Origin: Candidatus Sulfuricurvum sp. RIFRC-1 | GTDB lineage: Bacteria; Campylobacterota; Campylobacteria; Campylobacterales; Sulfurimonadaceae | Direction: 5' to 3' | Length of the DNA: 64,000 bases | Assembly (NCBI RefSeq): GCF_000310245.1 | Contig: NC_020505.1 | Span: forward strand, 682,001 to 746,000 | Shown: one piece after another, positions 19,401 through 26,510 of the stretch | Numbering within the stretch: position 1 is the first letter of the stretch | Layout: each line of letters opens with the position of its first letter | Program-made: the position numbers and the translations under genes | The notes under the pieces: generated by a model | Database searches by the model: none | What the model was told of the DNA's origin: nothing | What the model saw: the letters and a program-made list of their open reading frames with translations, nothing else

Positions 19401-20568
19401 GTCTCGCCGTTCCGGTGGCACTCATAGCGGCGTTGACATTGATATCATGATCCGCAATGAGGTTTAGGGTATTTGCATTCCAGCTGATCGCCGAATTAAC
19501 ATTGATATCACCTGCATCTGTTCCGGTAACGCTGGTGGTGACGGTGGCATCGCCGGAGGCCAATTGCCCTTCCAGTGTCGCTGCCATTGCGGCGTCGATC
19601 GTGACGTTCAGCGGATCGATTAGCCATTCTCCGGCGTGGATCGTTGTCCCCTCGGCTACGCTCAACACATCAGCTGATGTCTCTACGAAACCGCCCCCCG
19701 CTTTGATCTCTCCGCCGATATTCGCCGTTCCGCCGTGGGCATACACTTCGATATGTCCGGTCACGTCATCGAGGGTTTGCGCCTGAAGGAGTCCGGTGTT
19801 GTTGACCACACCGTTGATCAGCTCATTGGCCGCTTTGGTGGTGAGGAAGATACTACCGCCATCGGCGATGATCGCCCCTTTATTTTCCACAAGGGCATTG
19901 AGTGTCCCTTGATCGATCGCGATACCTACCAGTGAATCGCCGTTGAAGTTGAGGCTGATTTTATCTCCCGCTGTAAGGGCTACTGTCCCCATAGTCGCTT
20001 GAATAAGTCCTTGATTGACTACCTCTTTACCGAGCAAAGCGACATAGGCACCATCGGTAACATGGATGGTTCCCATGTTGATAACGCTTGCGGTACTTCC
20101 GGTAGATTCAAAAGTGAAATTGCCGTTCATGAAATTTTGATCGCTCATGTTCATCGTGCTGGCAACAAGGCCAGCTGTGTTGATCGAAGCACCGTTACCG
20201 AAGAGGATACCATTGGAGTTTAGAATCCATACTTGCCCGTTTGCATTCAATGCACCGTTAATTACCGAGTTTTCATTTCCGACAACACGGTTGAGGGTAA
20301 TGGCTGAGCTGTTGGGTTGATTGAAATTGACCGTTTCGCTAGAACTGATACTGAAGCTTTGCCAGTTGATGGACGCCCGCTGGGTGCTTTGGTCGATGTT
20401 GGTTATCGAACCGCTTTGGCTGATGGTTGCCGTACCTGTCTGCACTACTCCGCCGCTGGGTGAAGCGAACGTCATGGTGCTTCCGGCTACCAGTGCAGAA
20501 ACAACGAGGGAAATTTTCCCCCCTTTTAGAATGCGAAATGCATTGCGATAGTTATTGGATGGTCTCAT
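16408..20568 (-). CDS. Two-partner secretion exoprotein with TPS domain and GLUG repeats (TpsA adhesin)
   Basis: A 1386-residue secreted protein. It has an extended signal peptide (about 1-36, ending TMTFAS) and a TPS/haemagglutinin N-domain (about 37-290, with SVINGALNANGQVWILNSNG in place of the classical NPNG). A Ser/Thr/Asn-rich beta-helix region follows, then many GLUG-type repeats (GGLVGYS..I..SYATGAV.G) from about 480 to 1260. Three GLUG units carry an extra ~65-residue insert. The C-terminus is short and basic (KKSKKGAK). It is likely a surface adhesin or biofilm protein; ligand unknown. The SD is CGGAGAG. High Ser/Thr/Gly/Asn content sets it apart from its neighbours. Confidence 0.9.
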   Translation of the reverse strand: MRPSNNYRNAFRILKGGKISLVVSALVAGSTMTFASPSGGVVQTGTATISQSGSITNIDQSTQRASINWQSFSISSSETVNFNQPNSSAITLNRVVGNENSVINGALNANGQVWILNSNGILFGNGASINTAGLVASTMNMSDQNFMNGNFTFESTGSTASVINMGTIHVTDGAYVALLGKEVVNQGLIQATMGTVALTAGDKISLNFNGDSLVGIAIDQGTLNALVENKGAIIADGGSIFLTTKAANELINGVVNNTGLLQAQTLDDVTGHIEVYAHGGTANIGGEIKAGGGFVETSADVLSVAEGTTIHAGEWLIDPLNVTIDAAMAATLEGQLASGDATVTTSVTGTDAGDINVNSAISWNANTLNLIADHDINVNAAMSATGTARLAMSGNVKVGLSDTGFTGKVDMATGTSLSINANEYTIINTLADLQGIGNYNSGKYVLGSNIDASATSTWNGGAGFQSLYQFNGKFDGLGHTITGLTINNGGGYYVGLFGTTYSADIRNIGMIDESVTGYYAVGGLVGYGNSNTLTNSYVTGAINGAGVVGGLVGYGNSNTITNSYTAGTVTGTNTVGGLVGNSDNSTISDSFIKESVIIGSNNVGALIGNGYNNTVTNSFYNIDGTTVNGVHTLGAYGIYDAQFNDWMAGSRLSLSAATYLGAADANGYYSIDSLSDLNNMLAFAYTAGLKFKLMNNLTLAAGWYLPELHGIFDGNGKTISGLNLQLSSDNVGFVGSLVNGEIDNLTIADAAVSGNYNVGGLVGYSIGGTIKGSSVSGTVSGMGSVGGLVGYSDEGSVISNSSASATVTGTDWDVGGLIGYSYNNTITGSHASGTVTGVGEVGGLIGYSDGTTISDSYATGAVNGERYLGGLVGYAYGYIDQNYALEVSVDGLTPQQVTDALAAYQARSDVQALLAQGYSLHTYSNGSYYEAYVYKNVKFGEISNSYATGDVTGTRYDIGGLVGYSDGATISGSYATGAVSGDSYVGGLIGEAYGYSDQLSALEVTVDGLTPQQIAEGLMAYQARSDVQALLSQGYSLYTQEGNTYYSANVYKNTQVGTVSNSYETDAVNGSSDVGGLVGYSYGSDISGNYASGAVTGTNNVGGLVGTMSGYSDNTNTLYVYNGGLTSQQATDAVAAYQARSDVQDFLAQGYTLYTYNGGSWYQAYVTQHTLVGSLSDSYATGPVNGVSGDAIGGIVGAIDGAIITNTYAAGTITATDATNVGGVIGTIDNSTITDSFYDKTLNPTLIEDAMNVGKTTAELQTQSTFSNWDLNTVWGLDGAKNNGYPYLQWQSPATETTNQDLESVITSIINENEINTESPKTIIAMGTPITETFEGRDSLIQLTEGGVNLPEGIAQEYFAMNESNGQNNDMHTDTVFNKKSKKGAK
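17045..17940 (-). repeat. Three tandem ~117-codon units inside the TpsA gene
   Basis: The segment CTGAGNGAGG followed by nearly identical sequence recurs at 17122, 17470 and 17821, a period of 348 and 351 bp. Each unit encodes GLUG repeats plus a ~65-residue insert with core DGLTPQQ, AYQARSDVQ and QGYSLYT (residues about 880-945, 995-1060 and 1110-1175). The 17470 and 17821 copies are almost identical at DNA level and the 17122 copy has diverged. This indicates recent in-frame duplication and a site of likely length variation. Confidence 0.85.
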
Positions 20569-20598
20569 TGTACTCTCCGGTGTAAATTTCGGGATGAA

Positions 20599-20630
20599 TC
20601 ATACAGGCCAAGTATCATCGGAGTATCATC
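20599..20630 (-). promoter_or_regulatory. TpsA promoter with 11-bp tandem direct repeats
   Basis: AGTATCATC occurs at 20611-20619 and again at 20622-20630, an exact 11-bp period (GATGATACT on the coding strand). A -10-like TATGAT lies on the minus strand at 20599-20604, and the -35 expected 17 bp further up falls within the distal repeat. About 30 bp separate the -10 from the start codon. The spacing is that of OmpR-family activator sites, different in sequence from the porin site at 6642. Confidence 0.55.
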
Positions 20631-20780
20631 AAATAAAAAGAATTTTTTATTTATTTATAATAAATGCTTATTTTAAGTAAATATTAACTATTATTCCTGC
20701 ATTAAATGAACTGTTATTTTTTATTATAAAACGAGTCTGTTCTGACTTAAGTGTGTTTGAAATAACCAGAAAGAGAAAAA

Positions 20781-22862
20781 ATGATGTATAAAAAAATTGT
20801 TTGCTGTTTATTAACATCGGTTTCTCTTTTTGCGCAAGAAAAAAGTGATTTTGAGTCACTTTTTAAAGAAGTGAGCAATTTCACGACTCAGACCAACATC
20901 AACATCGATCATCAACCCTCTGTTCTCACAGTGCTTTACAGTGATGACTTGCAAGCAATGGGCGTTAGAACCCTCAATGAAGCTTTTGAGTTTGTCCCCG
21001 GAATCGAAACGTCGATGTCATCCTCCGGAAATAATAAAGTAATCACGAGAGGGGCGAGTGAGCCCAATAATTTTGTCTCCATCAAAATGAAATATTTTAT
21101 TGACGGTGTAGACCTCAGTTATAACTACTATGGAGATTTTCCTATTGAACTCATTGATCGAATAGAAGTCTTGCGTGGTGGAGCATCTGCCATCTACGGA
21201 CAAGGTGCCTTTCTAGGCGCGGTTAATGTCATCACGAAATCGGCTATCAAAAGTGCCAATAACAGCGTTAATGTGGAATCCGGAAGTTTTAATTATCGTA
21301 AAGGATCAGCTCTCTTACATACGCAAGTCGGCGGTTGGGACATAGGCTTTGATACCTATTATAAAAAGCATGAGCGGACGGTAGATGCTCCTAATGCACC
21401 GGTGGCACTATTATCCGCTCCATTGCCTGCGATGTATGGGGTTAACGGTACTTTTAGCGGTGAAAAAATATCACGCGAGGGGTTAAAAGAGGGCGGCTTC
21501 GGGCTTATTGCCCATAATGATGAGTGGACATTTACCTCTCGTTATTTTCAAAAACACTCTCAAAATTACTACGGTTTTTTTGGTGTGTTGGATTTTGATG
21601 ATAATGGGTACACACAATACCGCACGGCAACCGCACAGCTCACCTACGAGTCTAAGCTCTCCGATGATTTTGCCCTTAAAGCGGATGTTGGAGTTTTGCA
21701 GGATCACTATGAGGTAAATACCTACTATTATCAGATCGAGCCCAATATGGTCGGTTTGACGAATCCTCATTTTAATATGCAGCATACGATGCAAACGACC
21801 TATTCGGAGGTTGCCCTTGAAAATGAGCAGTTTGACAATCACAAGTTTAAAATCGGTGTTTATGCCGGATATGTAGACTTGAGTAAAAATCACTATGCGA
21901 CCAATGTTGATGTTATTAGCCAAATCGGTGTTCCCGATCCGTTTTTTCCTGGAGTGTATTGGGCTAATCAAACACAGCTTACGACACTCAGCGGTGATAG
22001 AAGCTTTTATACGCTACCCAGCGAGAAGCAAAGATTGCTCTCGTATTATTTTCAAGAGCTGTATCATGCCAGTGATGTACTAGATATTTCACTCAATGTT
22101 CGGCTTGATGATTATGAGCATTTTAACTCCATGCTCAGTTGGCGCGGGGCATTGGTCTATTCAGAAGATGATGTAAACATCTATAAGCTTATAGCTTCCA
22201 GAGCGTATCGTGCACCATCGTACACGGAGGCGTATTTGACCAATCATTTGGGAATCTATGTCGGAAACCCTGCACTTAAACCTGAAAGTGTCGATACTTA
22301 CGAGGCGGCGTATGTATACACCAAGCCCAATCAGACACTGAGAGCCAACATATACTATTCCATTTATAAAAATGCGATTGATGCCACTTTTGATAATCAG
22401 TTTATTTATCACAACAACGCACAACATCGTTATAGCCATGGCCTTGAATTGGAATATACCCAAGAGTTTGAAAATCGCTCGAAACTTATGCTCAATGGTA
22501 GTTATACGCAATATAAATATACAAATGTCAATCTCGGAACAAATATTGAAATCGACAACCCGAATATTTCACAAGTTATGGCTCATGCGGCCTATATTTA
22601 TCCGGTAATGTCCTCTCTGAACTGGAGTAATGTTGCACGATACTACGGTAAAAAAGAGTTGGCTAAATACAACGGAGAGATCGATGATATTTTACTTGTG
22701 GACTCAACACTGCAGTATCGGTTTTCAAAAGATTTAACCGCAGCGTTTATCGTTAAAAATGTATTCGATACGACCTATTATTATCCCTCTTCCGGGATAA
22801 ATGTCTCACCGATGCAGCGAGAAGGAAGAGTTGTCTATGCCAATTTACAATATGATTTTTAA
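20781..22862 (+). CDS. TonB-dependent outer-membrane receptor
   Basis: A 693-residue receptor with signal peptide (about 1-19, SLFAQ), N-terminal plug (about 42-165: PSVLTVLYSDDLQAMGVRTL, then IEVLRGGASAIYGQGAFLGA), and a C-terminal beta-barrel ending in YANLQYDF. Such receptors import iron chelates, cobalamin, nickel or other large ligands using TonB energy; the ligand cannot be read here. Two in-frame ATGs (20781, 20784) follow an A-rich AGAGA stretch. It heads a set with a small exported protein, a kinase and a regulator, which suggests substrate-responsive signalling. The 210 bp shared with the divergent adhesin gene are AT-rich. Confidence 0.9.
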   Translation: MMYKKIVCCLLTSVSLFAQEKSDFESLFKEVSNFTTQTNINIDHQPSVLTVLYSDDLQAMGVRTLNEAFEFVPGIETSMSSSGNNKVITRGASEPNNFVSIKMKYFIDGVDLSYNYYGDFPIELIDRIEVLRGGASAIYGQGAFLGAVNVITKSAIKSANNSVNVESGSFNYRKGSALLHTQVGGWDIGFDTYYKKHERTVDAPNAPVALLSAPLPAMYGVNGTFSGEKISREGLKEGGFGLIAHNDEWTFTSRYFQKHSQNYYGFFGVLDFDDNGYTQYRTATAQLTYESKLSDDFALKADVGVLQDHYEVNTYYYQIEPNMVGLTNPHFNMQHTMQTTYSEVALENEQFDNHKFKIGVYAGYVDLSKNHYATNVDVISQIGVPDPFFPGVYWANQTQLTTLSGDRSFYTLPSEKQRLLSYYFQELYHASDVLDISLNVRLDDYEHFNSMLSWRGALVYSEDDVNIYKLIASRAYRAPSYTEAYLTNHLGIYVGNPALKPESVDTYEAAYVYTKPNQTLRANIYYSIYKNAIDATFDNQFIYHNNAQHRYSHGLELEYTQEFENRSKLMLNGSYTQYKYTNVNLGTNIEIDNPNISQVMAHAAYIYPVMSSLNWSNVARYYGKKELAKYNGEIDDILLVDSTLQYRFSKDLTAAFIVKNVFDTTYYYPSSGINVSPMQREGRVVYANLQYDF

Positions 22863-22973
22863 AATTTTATAGTTGTAGTTGCTCTTCATCTCTAAATTAG
22901 GTTACAATTTTGTTGCAATGAAATCAATTAAAAACCTAAATTCTCTTTCAAATCTCCCCAAATGCATTTGTGC

Positions 22974-23501
22974 ATGAGACTTATAATACTGTTCCTATCT
23001 CTGTTTTTAGGCGCTTTTGCTGAGCCATATAATAGCAGTAGGATCGATATGCATGCTAAAATTTTTCCTAAAATACTCCTCAGTGATACCAAAATCGAAA
23101 ATAAATTAGTCAACGGGAGTGTCAAGATAATCGTTCTTTACTCTGATGAAGATATCAATGTTGCCAACAAACTTAAGACGCAGATGATTCGCTTTTATCC
23201 TTTTCTAAAAGAGCACCCTCTTCAGGTTGTACTAAAAGAGTACAGAGATTTTGATCCCTCAGAAGATACTACTGCCTACTATGAACTTTACGGAGATAAA
23301 AAAAATATTATCAACGTCAATAAAACGGCACAAAAAAACTCCCGTATCACCTTTGCGTATGAGAGTAACTATCTCGATTACGGAACGTTGATGAGCTTGT
23401 ATGTAAGTGATAAAGTCTCCCTCTACATAAGTATGGAAGCCCTGAAACAAAGCGATATAGTCTTAGATAATATAATCTACAAGATAGCGAAAATAAAATG
23501 A
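22974..23501 (+). CDS. Small exported protein, YfiR/DUF4154-like
   Basis: About 175 residues, starting with a signal peptide (MRLIILFLSLFLGAFAEP) from ATG 22974; an ATG at 22962 adds four residues. The mature part has the look of the YfiR/DUF4154 periplasmic family: AKIFPKILL near the start, a central IIVLYSDEDINVANKL strand-helix, and SLYISMEALKQSDIVLD near the end. I did not see a decisive motif. YfiR proteins commonly lie beside TonB receptors and membrane signalling proteins and act as periplasmic sensors or inhibitors. Its stop codon overlaps the start of the kinase gene (ATGA), which supports a role with that kinase. Confidence 0.6.
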   Translation: MRLIILFLSLFLGAFAEPYNSSRIDMHAKIFPKILLSDTKIENKLVNGSVKIIVLYSDEDINVANKLKTQMIRFYPFLKEHPLQVVLKEYRDFDPSEDTTAYYELYGDKKNIINVNKTAQKNSRITFAYESNYLDYGTLMSLYVSDKVSLYISMEALKQSDIVLDNIIYKIAKIK

Positions 23502-24877
23502 AAAATATGTCGCTTTTTTTCAAAATAATTTTTAGCATCAGTTTAGTCATGATGATATTTATGGCTGTTTTTAGCTATCAAAATTATCAGACCGTCCATA
23601 GACAACTCACTCTATTGGAAGATGAAAAGTTTGCTTCGATTGCGAAAACTGTTGAGCCTGCTATCAGTATCAACTATGCTTTAGGACTCGAAAGCGGCTA
23701 TAAAAATGCCATCAAACAGCTTTTTGATACCAATTCTGAAATCATTAAGGTAACATTGAGCGATACAGCAATGAAACCGTTTTATGAAGCGTCGCAACAG
23801 AGACATATCGATACTGATGAGTCATCAAGAGAGTTGAAGATCGAAATGCATGACAGTTTATTAGGGACGTCTTCAGGTTTTATCACCATTCATTACACCC
23901 ATTCCAAATTTTTGTACACGACGATTGATGCGTATAACTCATTTTTGATCCATATGTTATATTTGTTTATCGGACTGATGATTATTTTGATGTTACTGAT
24001 CCATTTTTCAATCAAGCCGCTAAAAAATCTTACGAAAACGCTGAGTTCTTATATGCCTGGGGTAAAAATGGAGATCGCCCCTATGGAGGGGAAAAATGAA
24101 GTTGCAGTCATCAATAATGCAACCATCGAAATGCTCAAAAAAGTGGAAGAAGAGCTAAAAAAACGGATGCAATCCGAAAAAGAGCTTTCCCATAAAAGTC
24201 GCCTCGAATCGATGGGGGAGATGATCGATAATATCGCCCATCAGTGGCGTCAACCCCTTATGAACATTAATGCGATTTTACTGACTATCGACCGAGCTTA
24301 TGAACTGGGGAAACTGGATGAAAAGTATCTGGAAAAGACGATTAAAGAGGCGACCGATCTAACGGGTCATATGTCTCAAACCATCGAAGACTTTAGAAGT
24401 TTCTTTCGCAAAGACAACGAAACGGAAACGGTAAATATCAACGATATTCTCACCTATTCATTGAACCTTCTCAGTAGTGTTACTAAGAATATAATCGTCT
24501 GTTTTGAGAAAGCCGATGAGATCACCCTGTCTCTCTATAAAAATGAACTAATTCAAGTTATTATCAGCATACTGACCAATGCCGTAGATATTTTAGAACA
24601 GCGTAATATCCCAAATAAAAAGATTTTTCTCTCCGTAGCGGAGTATCCTGAGGAGATTACTATCATCATTGAAGATAACGGCGGAGGGATCGCCGATGAG
24701 CATATCCACCGTATTTTTGAACCCTATTACTCTACGAAACATCACTGCGGCGGCAGTGGACTGGGACTTTATATCTGCAAAATGATTATCGAAGAACATA
24801 TGGATGGTTTGATAGCCGTTCAAAATACGCACAGCGGTGCACAATTTACTATTACGTTAAAAAAGGGGATATTGTGA
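23498..24877 (+). CDS. Membrane sensor histidine kinase
   Basis: A 459-residue kinase. TM1 at about 6-27, a periplasmic sensing region of about 115 residues, TM2 at about 146-168 (LFIGLMIILMLLIHF), a HAMP-like linker and coiled coil, then the H-box MGEMIDNIAHQWRQPLMNI with His248 as predicted phosphorylation site. The HATPase domain follows (SILTNAVDILEQ, EDNGGGI, GSGLGLYICK). HQWRQPL is the H-box form widespread in Campylobacterota. The gene overlaps both neighbours by four bases, so YfiR-like protein, kinase and regulator are made as a unit. Confidence 0.93.
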   Translation: MKNMSLFFKIIFSISLVMMIFMAVFSYQNYQTVHRQLTLLEDEKFASIAKTVEPAISINYALGLESGYKNAIKQLFDTNSEIIKVTLSDTAMKPFYEASQQRHIDTDESSRELKIEMHDSLLGTSSGFITIHYTHSKFLYTTIDAYNSFLIHMLYLFIGLMIILMLLIHFSIKPLKNLTKTLSSYMPGVKMEIAPMEGKNEVAVINNATIEMLKKVEEELKKRMQSEKELSHKSRLESMGEMIDNIAHQWRQPLMNINAILLTIDRAYELGKLDEKYLEKTIKEATDLTGHMSQTIEDFRSFFRKDNETETVNINDILTYSLNLLSSVTKNIIVCFEKADEITLSLYKNELIQVIISILTNAVDILEQRNIPNKKIFLSVAEYPEEITIIIEDNGGGIADEHIHRIFEPYYSTKHHCGGSGLGLYICKMIIEEHMDGLIAVQNTHSGAQFTITLKKGIL

Positions 24878-25557
24878 GAGAAAATTTGAGTGAATATACT
24901 CTTCTCTATGCGGAAGACGAGAACAACGTGCAAGCAAAAATGAATGAGTATTTTGAATCCTACTTTAAAGCCGTTTACTCTGCATCCGATGGTCAAGAGG
25001 CGCTGGAATTATATAACCGCTATATGCCTGATGTGGTCATACTTGACATCAATATGCCAAAAATAAATGGCTTGGAAGTAGCGCGAAGAATTCGAAAAGA
25101 GGATGCAGGAACACGGATCATTATGTTAACGGCTCACTCCGAAAAAGAGTTGTTATTGCAAGCGACTGAGATTGATATGAGCAAATATCTCATCAAGCCG
25201 ATATCTCCGATTGATCTTAAACAAGCTCTTGATAAAGTGGCTACGGAGTTGATATCTACCCCTAATAAATCGGCTAAAAATAGGCTTGAATATACCATTG
25301 ATAAAGAAGGGCTGATTCTTAAGAATAAAACTCTTCTGGAACTTTCAAAAAACGAGCGGAGGGTTTTAGGTCTTCTTATTAAAAACATTGGATACTCCGT
25401 GGGATATGAGACTTTTTTTTACGATGAAGAGGGTAATACCGAAACGAATAATGAAGCATCCCTACGTAATATAATGGTCAAACTTCGTAAAAAATGCCCC
25501 GATCTTAATATCAAAAACATCAAAGATGTAGGATACATCGCTTATTGTCAAGAGTAG
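24874..25557 (+). CDS. Response regulator with winged-helix output
   Basis: A 227-residue regulator beginning at GTG 24874, overlapping the kinase stop (GTGA). The receiver domain has Glu14-Asp15, phospho-acceptor Asp58 (VVILDINMP) and Lys in YLIKPISP. The C-terminal ~90 residues (LLELSKNERRVLGLLIKN to IKDVGYIAY) resemble an OmpR-type winged helix, though the sequence is divergent. It probably controls the TonB receptor gene or the divergent adhesin operon, whose promoter has tandem repeats; this is inference. Confidence 0.9.
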   Translation: MRENLSEYTLLYAEDENNVQAKMNEYFESYFKAVYSASDGQEALELYNRYMPDVVILDINMPKINGLEVARRIRKEDAGTRIIMLTAHSEKELLLQATEIDMSKYLIKPISPIDLKQALDKVATELISTPNKSAKNRLEYTIDKEGLILKNKTLLELSKNERRVLGLLIKNIGYSVGYETFFYDEEGNTETNNEASLRNIMVKLRKKCPDLNIKNIKDVGYIAYCQE

Positions 25558-25647
25558 CATTTTACGAATCACGCTTAAGCAATTTGTGAGATATCCTCTA
25601 TTTTCTCTCTTCGGCGGCTATTATCCCTTAAAAAAATCAACGTACTT

Positions 25648-25914
25648 TTATTTTTGTACCTGCGCTATGGCGCTATACCCAGTCTGTGCCACGGAATCCT
25701 GCATCATCCGAAGCGTAATCTTCTCATCTGTTATAACGAGCGCACTCTCATTTTTAAAATTGACTTTCGCCTCTTGAACTCCTGAGACACCCATCAACGC
25801 TTTTTTAACCGCCAGTGTGCAGGCGATGCAGTGCATTCCGTTGATATGGAGCTTCCACTCTTTGGCGTACGCGAGAGAGACCAATAGAAGCAAGCTGATG
25901 GCTATTCTCCCCAT
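25648..25914 (-). CDS. Periplasmic MerP-like heavy-metal-associated (HMA) protein
   Basis: An 88-residue exported HMA-domain protein: signal peptide (about 1-17, LLVSLAYA), then one ferredoxin-like HMA domain with GMHCIACT (Cys29 and Cys32), the soft-metal-binding pair of MerP and copper chaperones. It overlaps the TusA-MerT fusion gene by 13 bp. In mer operons MerP hands a thiophilic ion to MerT in the membrane. Here no merA or merR is nearby and the operon begins with selenium genes, so the cargo could be a selenium species or a metal rather than Hg(II). The cargo is not shown by the sequence. Confidence 0.85.
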   Translation of the reverse strand: MGRIAISLLLLVSLAYAKEWKLHINGMHCIACTLAVKKALMGVSGVQEAKVNFKNESALVITDEKITLRMMQDSVAQTGYSAIAQVQK

Positions 25915-26510
25915 ATCAATACCTCATAATAGGGATAGAAGAGGGCGGCAAGGCTAAAGAGAAAGAGTCCCCAAAAAAGGATCAATAAGATTTTAGAAGT
26001 GAGGCTTGGGACACAATCGCATTCGATCTGTTTTTTGATCACCATTTGGTAAAATCCGATGCTCAGCATCAAAACGGCAAAGGCGGTAAATAGCCACCGA
26101 TAACTGTTGAGTTCGGGAACATTGATAACCCCTGCGAAGGAGATGCCGAACACCATAAAAAGGGTCGGAACCAAACAACATGAGGCAGAGAGAAGCGCCG
26201 TGATGAGTGCACCGAACAGTATGAGTACCGCACTGCGCCGCTCCTGCTGCATCATGACATCGACGGGGTTCTCTTCGTCGTTCTCAACGTATCCTCTCCC
26301 TTTTACGATGATGAGACGGGTAGCCCCATGGGCAAGTTCCTCTTCACTAAAGGTGCAGTGCTGTGAGAGGGCAAAGCGCTTACAGTTTTCCCGTCCTGAT
26401 AGAGTGTTGACCTCTACGATAAGGACGGCATCTTCTGGGAGGGCATCGAGAGCCTTTTTTGTCTCCAGTACGGGAGCCGGGCAATCCATATCACGGCAGT
26501 CTAGGATCAT
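25902..26510 (-). CDS. TusA/YedF-type domain fused to a MerT-like membrane transporter
   Basis: A 202-residue fusion. Residues 1-75 are a TusA/SirA-like sulfurtransferase domain closest in style to YedF (MDCPAPVLETKKALDAL, catalytic-type Cys10). A charged linker leads to three transmembrane helices (about 93-128, 138-157, 172-198). TM1 carries the Cys111-Cys112 pair in SASCCLVPTLFMVFGIS, as in MerT, and the loop after TM2 has Cys164-x-Cys166 (ECDC), matching the cytoplasmic MerT cysteines. YedF is associated with selenium metabolism, and this gene lies in a selU-selD operon. A membrane importer passing selenium directly to a cytoplasmic thiol carrier is a reasonable hypothesis. It overlaps both neighbours. 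Confidence 0.82.
   Translation of the reverse strand: MILDCRDMDCPAPVLETKKALDALPEDAVLIVEVNTLSGRENCKRFALSQHCTFSEEELAHGATRLIIVKGRGYVENDEENPVDVMMQQERRSAVLILFGALITALLSASCCLVPTLFMVFGISFAGVINVPELNSYRWLFTAFAVLMLSIGFYQMVIKKQIECDCVPSLTSKILLILFWGLFLFSLAALFYPYYEVLIWGE

Noticed and set aside
25648-26510. Ordinary mercury resistance (merTP)
   Set aside because: No merA, merB or merR is nearby, the MerT part is fused to a TusA-like domain, and the genes follow selU-selD. Mercury transport as a secondary property is not excluded.
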